Assembly: GCA_026713745.1 (NCBI GenBank)
Contig: JAPONU010000324.1
Coordinates: forward strand, 1 to 18,821
DNA from: a bacterium
GTDB lineage: Bacteria > Actinomycetota > Acidimicrobiia > Acidimicrobiales > CATQHL01
DNA length: 18,821 nt
Direction of reading: 5' to 3'
The translations under genes and the position numbers were made by a program. Of the stretch, positions 6,992-14,098 are shown one piece after another. Position 1 is the stretch's first letter. The number at the start of each line of letters is the position of its first letter. The notes below the pieces were generated by a model. That model ran no database searches. It had not been told where the DNA came from and was given only the letters and a program-made list of their open reading frames with translations.

Positions 6992-8038
6992 ATGGGGAAG
7001 GTTGACGTGGGCGTGGGCATCTGGAGCCTGCAGTCGACGAAGACAGGACCCCGGCATTTTTCGTACCTCTACCAGGAGTTGATCGAAGACGCGCAGTACG
7101 TCGATGAACTGCGCACAATTTCCACGATCTGGCAGACGGAACACCACTTCTGGTACGACGGCTACTGCCCCTCACTCCTCACCGTCGCCGGCGGTATCGC
7201 AGCGGCCACCAAGCACATCAGGATCGGCCAGGCGGCACTCCTGTTCAGCCAGCACGAGGCTCTCCGTGTTGCGCACCAGGCGGCGGTGCTCGACCAACTC
7301 TCGGCGGGGAGGCTCGATCTGGGCCTTGCGCTGGGGTATCGGGACAACGAGTTCGACGGCTTCAATATCGACCGGCGCGTGAGGCGGCAGCGGTTCGAGG
7401 AGGGTGTCGAGGTCCTCCGGCGTGCCTGGGCCGACGGGCCGGTGAATTTCGAGGGTGCGCAATTCAGCGTCCCCGACGTGGCGGTCACGCCGAAGCCCTA
7501 CCAGGTCGATGTCCCCATCTGGGTGGCCGCCGTCGGTCCGAAGCCGGTGGAGCGGGCAGCCCGGATGGGTGCCTCTATCATCCTCTCCGACGCGCTCACC
7601 CTCGATCAGGTGCGCAGCCACATCGCCCTGTACCGCGAGTGCGCCGAGGCGGCGGGAACCACCGGTAGCGGCGCGAAGATGGGCGTGCTCCGGCGCGGCT
7701 GGGTCGCCGAGACGAACGAGGAAGCCTTCAGCGAGGCGCTCCCCTCGTTGCGCTTCCTGCTGCGCGAGCAACTCGGCGGTTGGCGCTACCTCGTGGACGA
7801 GCACGGCGAGCCGGTCGGCTTCGATCGGCCCAGCGAGCTGGACGCGGCCGCGGCGAAGCTCGTGGCCGTCCACGAACGGACAATCGGAAGGCCCGAGCGC
7901 GTCGTTAGGGGGATCCGCGAGATCGCCTCGGCGGGCGCCGATCACATCATTTTCGGAACCCGGTTCGACTCACTGCCGCGAGCCAAGTACCTACGGTCGC
8001 TCGAACTCCTCGCGACCGAAGTCATCCCGCATGTCTGA
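6992..8038 (+). CDS. Luciferase-like (LLM class) flavin-dependent monooxygenase, A-type subunit 2
   Basis: A 348-aa LLM-family protein, clear paralogue of the gene at 1642-2682. WQTEHHFWYDGY (48-57) keeps both histidines of the LuxA EHHF motif (His51, His52). AGRLDLGLALGYRDNEFDGF (106-124) is the flavin-phosphate region, VPIWVAAVG a conserved late strand, and REQLGGWRYLVDEHGEPVGF an element shared only with A1 here. It should catalyse a reduced-flavin-dependent oxygenation with the downstream B2 protein as possible partner. ATG 6992 is preferred over TTG 6968 because GGAGGGG at 6980-6986 precedes it by 5 nt. The next gene starts 35 nt downstream. Type II Baeyer-Villiger oxygenation, long-chain oxidation and F420-dependent oxidation are all possible chemistries. 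Confidence 0.88.
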   Translation: MGKVDVGVGIWSLQSTKTGPRHFSYLYQELIEDAQYVDELRTISTIWQTEHHFWYDGYCPSLLTVAGGIAAATKHIRIGQAALLFSQHEALRVAHQAAVLDQLSAGRLDLGLALGYRDNEFDGFNIDRRVRRQRFEEGVEVLRRAWADGPVNFEGAQFSVPDVAVTPKPYQVDVPIWVAAVGPKPVERAARMGASIILSDALTLDQVRSHIALYRECAEAAGTTGSGAKMGVLRRGWVAETNEEAFSEALPSLRFLLREQLGGWRYLVDEHGEPVGFDRPSELDAAAAKLVAVHERTIGRPERVVRGIREIASAGADHIIFGTRFDSLPRAKYLRSLELLATEVIPHV

Positions 8039-8073
8039 TGGCACCGGCCCGACCTGAGTGAGAAGGGACACCC

Positions 8074-9093
8074 ATGCGATTTGGACTAGGCCCGCTCACG
8101 ATCGAATCGATCGCCGGCAAGCAGCACGTGGACACCTACGAGGAGGCGCTCGAGCAAGCCGAGATTGCCGAGCGCTGGGGATTCGACTCCGTCTGGGTGG
8201 ACGAACGCAACTTCACGCCGGGGGCGTTCAACTCGTCGGCCTCTGTGGTGGGTGCGGCGGTTGCACAGCGAACCACCTACGTGCGCGTCGGGCTGATGCC
8301 CCTCGCGGGACTGGTCAACGCCATCTACGTGGCCGAGGAGGTCGCCTGCATCGACAACATCTCCAACGGCAGGGTGATCGTGGCCTGCGGGGAGCCGGGG
8401 GAGCGGGTCGCCGCCGGTTGGGGCGGGGACGCATCGGTCGACCGCATCCGGGACGATCTCGCAGTCATGCGCAAGGCCTGGGGCCCGAACCCGTTCAATC
8501 ACCACAGCCCGTATCACACGATTCCGGCGGAGATGGCGGTGCACACCGTCGCTGCCGGGCTCCACTCGATCTCGGTGCAGCCGAAGCCGGCCCAACTCGC
8601 AGTCCCCCTCTGGATGGCGGGAACATCCATCGCGGCCGAGGTGGCGGCCGCCGAGGCGCTGCCCTTCTTCGGACCGGCGCACCTCTCCCTCGAGGAGCTG
8701 AGGCCGTTGTATTCCCGGCGTGAGCCCGGTCCCGGGGAGATCGTCCCGCTCGCCCGCGAGGTGTTCATTGCCCGCACCGGCGAGGAAGCCCACGAGTCGG
8801 CCCGGCCGGCGCTGGAGCGGCTGTACGCCCGGCTCGGGGAGCCGGCGGACGCGGGCAGCGGCTCGTTCGTGGACCTCGCACGGGATCGGTTCGTGATCGG
8901 CGATCCCGAGCAGTGCATCGAGCAGTTGTATCGCTACCAGCACGAACTCGGCGTGAACTACGTGGTGGCGCGGCTCGCTTATCACGAGATGCACGCGGGT
9001 GAAACTGCGAGGGCCATTCAACTCTTCGGCCAGGCCGTGGTCCCCGAGTTCCGGATGTTCGGTTTGCCCGACGAGATCCGAAGGCTGGCTTGA
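8074..9093 (+). CDS. Luciferase-like (LLM class) protein, B-type subunit 2
   Basis: A 339-aa LLM-superfamily barrel protein and paralogue of B1: the same MRFGxGP start, WGFDSVWVDERNF (35-47), KPAQLAVPLWMAG, DRFVIGDPEQCIEQ and a closing VVPEFRMFGLPDEIR. Like B1 it has Arg45-Asn46 where LuxA has His44-His45, and its flavin-phosphate region is unusual: NGRVIVACGEPGERVAAGWGG. I infer that it pairs with the A2 protein rather than being a stand-alone monooxygenase. ATG 8074 follows AAGGGA at 8063-8068. Its stop is 6 nt before the CoA-ligase start, which implies a single operon and coupled translation. Confidence 0.82.
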   Translation: MRFGLGPLTIESIAGKQHVDTYEEALEQAEIAERWGFDSVWVDERNFTPGAFNSSASVVGAAVAQRTTYVRVGLMPLAGLVNAIYVAEEVACIDNISNGRVIVACGEPGERVAAGWGGDASVDRIRDDLAVMRKAWGPNPFNHHSPYHTIPAEMAVHTVAAGLHSISVQPKPAQLAVPLWMAGTSIAAEVAAAEALPFFGPAHLSLEELRPLYSRREPGPGEIVPLAREVFIARTGEEAHESARPALERLYARLGEPADAGSGSFVDLARDRFVIGDPEQCIEQLYRYQHELGVNYVVARLAYHEMHAGETARAIQLFGQAVVPEFRMFGLPDEIRRLA

Positions 9094-9099
9094 CGAGCC

Positions 9100-10422
9100 G
9101 TGGCGGACGTCTACGACCCCATCGAGGTGCTGCCGGCCTCGGGCCTCCGGGCCATGCACGAGGACTTGTTCGCCGAGCATCTCGGCTACGTCATGAGCCA
9201 CTCGGAGTTCTACCAGCGGAAGTTCGGGGGCGCGGCCGCGAGAGTGCGTTCGCTGGATCAGTTGGCGGATCTGCCGTTCACCACCAAGGCCGAGGTGCGG
9301 GAGAGCCTGCTCGCACGGCCGCCGTTGGGTCTTCACGCCGCCGCACCACTCGAGTCGATCGTGCAGATCCAGTCCTCGTCAGGCACCACCGGAATGCCGA
9401 CCTTCGTCGGTGCGACCAGCGAGGACATCGCCACGTGGAACGCGATGGGGGCGCGGGTGTTCTACGCCAACGGATTCCGCCGGTGCGACTGGGTCATGCA
9501 CGCCTACGCCATGGGACGGGGGTTCGTGGGCGGGCTCGTGAACGTCGAACACCTCCAGCACCTCGGCTGCTGCGTCATCCCGCTCGGTGCGGAGTCGGGC
9601 ACCGAGCGGCTCCTGCGGGCCATCGAGCACCTGCAGCCGGTTGCGATGTGCGCCACGCCGTCGATGGTGTCGCACCTGGGCACCGCCGCCCCCGAGGTAC
9701 TCGGCAAGCCGGCGCGAGAACTCTCGGTCCGGAAGATCTCCGCGGGTGGCGAGCCCGGTGCCGGTGAGCCTGCAATCCGAGCGCAGATGGAGTCACTCTG
9801 GGCCGCGGATGTTCGCGACATGATGGGTGGAGCGGACTTTGGGAGCACGTACTGGGCGGAGTGCGACCACAAGGACGGCATGCACCTCTGCTCGCAGGCC
9901 GCCCTGCACGTTGAGATCGTGGCGCCGGAGACTCTCGAGACGCTGCCGATCGAGGAGGGCGCGACCGGCGAAGTTGTCTACACCACGCTGGCCCGTCGTG
10001 CCACGCCGCTCATCCGGTACCGGATGGGCGACCTGGTAACGGTCACCGCGACGGGCTGTGACTGCGGCCGGACCGGCTACCGCATCAAGGCGCACGGCCG
10101 GACCGACGACATGCTGATCGTGCGCGGCGTCAACGTGTTCCCTGCGGCCATCAAGGAGGTGGTCGTGGGGCTGCGGCCCAGAACGACGGGCTACCTCAAG
10201 ATCGACATCGACTTCCCGGGCCACAGCACCTACGAGCCGCTCAAGCTGCGGGTGGAGGTGGCGGGCGGCGACACCGAGGCGTTCCCGGATCTGGCGGGGG
10301 AAATCCAGCAAGCGATCCGGAGCGCGCTGAGCGTCGGGACCGCCGTTTCGCTCGTGACTGAGGGCGCCATCGAGCGCCCCGGTACGCAGAAGGAAAAGCT
10401 CGTTGAGCGCATCGCTGCTTGA
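9100..10422 (+). CDS. Phenylacetate-CoA ligase (PaaK)-like AMP-forming acyl-CoA ligase
   Basis: A 440-aa adenylate-forming enzyme, the size of PaaK rather than of the larger 500-plus-aa acyl-CoA synthetases. The ATP-binding loop is SSSGTTGMPT (92-101). A hinge region TPLIRYRMGDLVTVT (about 302-315) precedes a CDCG segment and the C-terminal domain start HGRTDDMLIVRGVNVFP, diagnostic of the PaaK family. The C-terminal catalytic lysine region is GTQKEKLVERI. It should activate a carboxylic acid with ATP and CoA in the cytoplasm. The acid may be aromatic or alicyclic, but homologues accept various substrates. It begins with GTG, 6 nt after LLM-B2, so it belongs to the second oxygenase operon. 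That suggests its substrate or product is a substrate or product of the LLM pair. Confidence 0.88.
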   Translation: MADVYDPIEVLPASGLRAMHEDLFAEHLGYVMSHSEFYQRKFGGAAARVRSLDQLADLPFTTKAEVRESLLARPPLGLHAAAPLESIVQIQSSSGTTGMPTFVGATSEDIATWNAMGARVFYANGFRRCDWVMHAYAMGRGFVGGLVNVEHLQHLGCCVIPLGAESGTERLLRAIEHLQPVAMCATPSMVSHLGTAAPEVLGKPARELSVRKISAGGEPGAGEPAIRAQMESLWAADVRDMMGGADFGSTYWAECDHKDGMHLCSQAALHVEIVAPETLETLPIEEGATGEVVYTTLARRATPLIRYRMGDLVTVTATGCDCGRTGYRIKAHGRTDDMLIVRGVNVFPAAIKEVVVGLRPRTTGYLKIDIDFPGHSTYEPLKLRVEVAGGDTEAFPDLAGEIQQAIRSALSVGTAVSLVTEGAIERPGTQKEKLVERIAA

Positions 10423-10497
10423 GACCGCCATCGGTGGCCGCGTGCGGTGTTCGGTCCGCTCCGCCGGGCCGTGCTCGGTGACCAGGAGATTGCCGGC

Positions 10498-12027
10498 ATG
10501 GTGACGGCACTGGAGGTCACCGGCCTGTCCAAGTCGTTCGGCGACGCGCGGGCGCTGGAGAACGCCGACTTGGTGCTGCGGCAGGGCGAGATCCACGCAA
10601 TCGTGGGGGAGAACGGCGCCGGCAAGTCGACGCTCGTGAAGTGCCTCGCCGGCATGGTGGTTCCCGACGCTGGCGACGTGCGCGTTCGCGGCGCGCCGCT
10701 GTCGTTCGGGAACTCGCGGGCATCTCGCGAAGCCGGCATCAGCACCTCCTTCCAGGAACTGTCGCTGCTGTCCAACCTCACCGTCGGCGAGAACCTGTTG
10801 ATCGCCGAGTTGCCCACCCGGCTGGGAATCGTCGGCCGCCGCCGTGTTGCCCGCCGGGCACAGGAAGTGCTCGACGAGTGGGAGGTCCCGGACCTCGATC
10901 CGGACATGCTCGTGGAGGACCTCCCGCTGAGCGCCAAGCAGCGGCTCGAGACGCTCCGGGCGATGTACGTGCGGCCCTCGCTCCTGATCCTCGACGAGCC
11001 GACGGCCGCGCTGCCCGACACGGACTGGCTCTTCGCCAAGATCCGGGAACTCGTCCATGCCGGCACGACTGTTCTCTACATCTCCCACAAGCTCGGGGAG
11101 ATCAGGGAGTTGTGCGACCGGGGCACGGTGCTCCGCAACGGCGAGGTCGTCGGCTCCTTCGACGACTCCAACTTCGACGCCAACAGCTTGATCTCGATGA
11201 TGATCGGCCGTTCGATCGAGCTGGTCTTCCCGGCGCGCCGGCACGAACTTCCCCCCGCCGCCCCGACGGTGCTGCAGACCAGAGGAATGACCGTCGGGAC
11301 GAAGCTTCGCGGCGTGGATCTCGACATCCGCGAGGGCGAGATCGTGGGGGTTGCGGCCCTCGAGGGTCAGGGACAGCGGGCGCTGTTCTACGGCCTCGCC
11401 GGCGCCGGACCGATGACGGGGGGCACCGTCACCATCGACGGCCGGCCGTACCGCGCGAAGACTCCCCGCGCCGCTCTCAACAGCGGTCGCGGGATCGCGC
11501 TCGTACCGGAGGAGAGGAAGATCGAGGGTCTGTTCGCCGACCTCTCGACGGTGCAGAACATCACCTCGACCGCTCTCGGTCGGGTCACCTCGTTCGGCCT
11601 CGTGCGCGGGGCCGCGGAGGTGCAACTCGCGGCAGGTGCGGGAGCCGACGCGCAGCTTCCCGCCGAGTTCCTCGCGCGCGAGGTCGGCCAACTCTCCGGC
11701 GGGAACCAGCAGAAGACCGTCCTCGCAAGGACCGCTCTGTCGGGCGCCAGGGTGCTGCTGATGTTCGATCCCACACGCGGCATCGATCCGTCGGCGAAGC
11801 TCGAGGTCTACAACATGTTGCGCCGGGCATCGGCCGAGGGGATCGCGCTGGTCTTCTACTCCACGGAGATTCCCGAACTCGTGGGTCTGAGTGACCGGGT
11901 CGTGGTGCTCTACAACGGTCGCATCGCGGCCGAGTTGACCGGCGAGGCGATCCGCGAGGATCACATCCTGGCAGCGGCCGTGGGGCACGGCGGCGAGATT
12001 GCCGATGGCCCGGAGCAGGCGAAATGA
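10498..12027 (+). CDS. RbsA/MglA-type double-domain ABC importer ATPase
   Basis: A 509-aa cytoplasmic ATPase with two nucleotide-binding domains, the layout of ribose/galactose-type importers. NBD1 (about 4-245) has Walker A GENGAGKST (37-45), a degenerate signature LSAKQ (144-148), Walker B LLILDEPT (162-169) and the H-loop His197. NBD2 (about 258-500) has the degenerate P-loop usual in this class (ALEGQGQ), an intact signature LSGGN (399-403) and LMFDPTRGID (421-430). In the last, the usual LDEPT is replaced by FDPT, so Asp424 sits where the catalytic Glu is expected. One composite site (NBD1 Walker motifs plus NBD2 signature) should hydrolyse ATP; the other looks weak. ATG 10498 follows AGGAG at 10484-10488. 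The stop overlaps the next permease start by 4 nt. Confidence 0.9.
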   Translation: MVTALEVTGLSKSFGDARALENADLVLRQGEIHAIVGENGAGKSTLVKCLAGMVVPDAGDVRVRGAPLSFGNSRASREAGISTSFQELSLLSNLTVGENLLIAELPTRLGIVGRRRVARRAQEVLDEWEVPDLDPDMLVEDLPLSAKQRLETLRAMYVRPSLLILDEPTAALPDTDWLFAKIRELVHAGTTVLYISHKLGEIRELCDRGTVLRNGEVVGSFDDSNFDANSLISMMIGRSIELVFPARRHELPPAAPTVLQTRGMTVGTKLRGVDLDIREGEIVGVAALEGQGQRALFYGLAGAGPMTGGTVTIDGRPYRAKTPRAALNSGRGIALVPEERKIEGLFADLSTVQNITSTALGRVTSFGLVRGAAEVQLAAGAGADAQLPAEFLAREVGQLSGGNQQKTVLARTALSGARVLLMFDPTRGIDPSAKLEVYNMLRRASAEGIALVFYSTEIPELVGLSDRVVVLYNGRIAAELTGEAIREDHILAAAVGHGGEIADGPEQAK

Positions 12028-13019
12028 CCGGCTTGCGGCGCTGGCTCGGGCGCTTGAGCACCGGCGGGACCACCCGCGCCGCGCTGTTCCTGCTGATTGT
12101 GCTCGTGGTCTGGGATCAGCGGCAGATCGGTGGGCTCACTGTGCGCCTGATCGAGTCGTATCTGGTGCTGGCAACACCGCTGATCGTCGCCTCGATCGGC
12201 GTCACGCTCGTCATCATCACCCGCGAGTTCGACCTCTCGGCGGCAGGCGTGGTGACGCTGGTCAACGTGCTCATGGCCACCAGTCTGCAGTCGCTCAACC
12301 CGTGGCTCATGGTGGTCGTCTTCGTTCTGCTCGGCGCCGGGATCGGGCTCGTCAACGGGGTGCTCGTGGTCTACGGCAAGCTCCCCGGCATCGCGGTGAC
12401 GCTGGCGACGCTGGTGATCCCGCAGGGTCTGGCGCTGATCCGGTTGAAGACGCCGGGCGGCATCGTGCCGCGCACCCTGGTCGACGCGCTGAAGACCCAT
12501 GCGACGGTGCCGCGGGCATTGATCCTCATTCTGGCGCTCGCCGCGGCCTGGCTGGTGTTCCGCCGGACACGGCTCGGCATGTACATGTTCGCCATCGGGA
12601 AGGACGAGGAGGCGCTCCGACTCTCCGGCGTGTCGACGAGGGCAGTGCGCATCTCCATCTTCTCGATCGCCGGAGCTCTGTACGGGTTCGCGGGTGTGCT
12701 CATCGCCCTGACGACCGAGACCGGCGACGCCAACATCGGCAATGCCTACCTGTTGTCGACGTTCGCCGCGGTTGCCGTGGGCGGTACGGCGTTCGTCGGC
12801 GGGACCGGCTCGGCGATCGGGTCCATCTTCGGGGCGCTGACGCTCGTGGCGATCCCGAAGGTGCTGTTCGTCCTGGGGATCAGCAACTGGATGGTCCAGG
12901 TGGTGACCGGGATCATCATCCTGATCGCAGTCCTGCTCGGCGCCATCGCAGCCCGCCGCGCCAAGGATCGCGAGATGCTCTCCGCGCACTACGCGGATGT
13001 GAGCGATGAGTCCGCGTAG
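12024..13019 (+). CDS. RbsC-type ABC importer permease 1
   Basis: A 331-aa polytopic inner-membrane protein of the branched-chain/ribose permease family. Hydrophobic segments can be seen from residue 19 onward, about eight to ten in total. The EFDLSAAGVVTLVNV stretch is the equivalent of the GIDLSVG signature of RbsC-type permeases. The cytoplasmic loop RRTRLGMYMFAIGKDEEALRLSGV is the expected ATPase-coupling region, and VAVGGTAFVGGTGSAIGSIFGA is a late signature. Its ATG overlaps the ATPase stop (ATGA). With the second permease at 13043 it probably forms a heterodimeric channel. The substrate is not given by the permease sequence. Confidence 0.9.
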   Translation: MTGLRRWLGRLSTGGTTRAALFLLIVLVVWDQRQIGGLTVRLIESYLVLATPLIVASIGVTLVIITREFDLSAAGVVTLVNVLMATSLQSLNPWLMVVVFVLLGAGIGLVNGVLVVYGKLPGIAVTLATLVIPQGLALIRLKTPGGIVPRTLVDALKTHATVPRALILILALAAAWLVFRRTRLGMYMFAIGKDEEALRLSGVSTRAVRISIFSIAGALYGFAGVLIALTTETGDANIGNAYLLSTFAAVAVGGTAFVGGTGSAIGSIFGALTLVAIPKVLFVLGISNWMVQVVTGIIILIAVLLGAIAARRAKDREMLSAHYADVSDESA

Positions 13020-13042
13020 ATCGCCGGTGTGGGTGGTGAGTC

Positions 13043-14047
13043 ATGGCCGGTGACCTGAGCGAACGCTCGGCCGCGGCCCTGCGCCGCTTCGCGCGGCCTC
13101 TGCTGATCTTCGGAATCGCCTGTCTCGTCTTCGTCGGCGGCCGGATCGTCAGTGATGCACTGCCCTCGTGGCGTGCGGCCCAGAGCCTGCTGACGCTGAG
13201 CCTCTTCGTTGCAGTCTTGGCGCTCGGGCAGGGTCTGGTGATGCTGACAGGGGGCCTGGACCTGTCGGTCCCTGGCGTGATCGCACTCTCGGCCACGATG
13301 ACCGCTCTGACGACCGACGAGTACGGCTGGAACATGGGGGTGGCGATCGTCCTGGCACTCCTCTCCGCAGCGGGTGTCGGTCTCTTCAACGGGCTGATCG
13401 TGGTGAAGTTCGACGTGCCGGCCTTCATCGTCACGCTGGCCGTCAACGGGATTCTCGTCGGATTGACCGTGGGCTGGACCTTCGGCAGGGAGTCGCCACC
13501 GGCCCCGGAGAGTCTGTTCACCACCTTCAGCGGATCCGGCAAGTTGGGCGGCGTTTCACTGCCGGTCTTCTTCCTGATTGCGGCTGTGATCTTCGGCTAC
13601 GTGCTGCAGATGAAGAGCAGAGTCGGCCGGGAGACATACCTGGTGGGGAGTTCCCCCACCGCGGCTCGGATCGTCGGTCGCCCGGTCGATTGGATTCTGG
13701 TCGGCGTCTACGGCATCTGCGGACTCGGAGCCGGCGTGGCAGGGGTGATGTTGCTGGGGTTCTCGGCCAACGCTCAACTCGACCTGGGCACCGAATGGCT
13801 GATCCCTTCGATTTCGGCCGTGCTGGTCGGCGGCACGATCATCGGAAGCGGTCGGGGCGACTGGCTCAGCACCGTCGCGGCGGCCCTGCTGCTCACGACC
13901 ATCACGGTCGTCATCGGCGCGACCGGCTTCTCCCAGGGATGGAAGTCGGTGCTCTACGGCGCCGTTGTGATCGTTGCACTCCTGAGCACGCGCCTGAGCA
14001 TGTCGGCGTTTCGCAGGCGGCGATCCCAGCCGGCACGAACCCCGTAG
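13043..14047 (+). CDS. RbsC-type ABC importer permease 2
   Basis: A 334-aa polytopic membrane protein of the same family as its upstream neighbour but clearly diverged. GLDLSVPGVIALSATM carries the family signature. MKSRVGRETYLVGSSPTAARIVGRPV is the coupling loop, and SISAVLVGGTIIGSGRGDW is the late signature. It has a basic cytoplasmic C-terminus (RRRRSQPARTP). It starts 23 nt after permease 1 with a GGTGGTGAG purine-rich stretch before the ATG. Two distinct permeases, one ATPase and one binding protein make a complete importer. Confidence 0.9.
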   Translation: MAGDLSERSAAALRRFARPLLIFGIACLVFVGGRIVSDALPSWRAAQSLLTLSLFVAVLALGQGLVMLTGGLDLSVPGVIALSATMTALTTDEYGWNMGVAIVLALLSAAGVGLFNGLIVVKFDVPAFIVTLAVNGILVGLTVGWTFGRESPPAPESLFTTFSGSGKLGGVSLPVFFLIAAVIFGYVLQMKSRVGRETYLVGSSPTAARIVGRPVDWILVGVYGICGLGAGVAGVMLLGFSANAQLDLGTEWLIPSISAVLVGGTIIGSGRGDWLSTVAAALLLTTITVVIGATGFSQGWKSVLYGAVVIVALLSTRLSMSAFRRRRSQPARTP

Positions 14048-14087
14048 ATCAGCCGGCACACGCCCAATGGAACTGTCCCCCAAATGG

Positions 14088-14093
14088 AAAGGA
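14088..14093 (+). promoter_or_regulatory. Ribosome binding site choosing among three ATG codons
   Basis: AAAGGA lies 5 nt before ATG 14099. This favours 14099 over the in-frame ATGs at 14084 and 14093. Confidence 0.5.
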
Positions 14094-14098
14094 TGAAG

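Noticed and set aside
9793..11988. A 731-codon open frame on the minus strand
   Set aside because: It lies antisense to the CoA ligase and the ABC ATPase, both of which have clear family motifs. Its translation is rich in Arg/His/Gly/Asp without any domain, typical of high-GC shadow frames.
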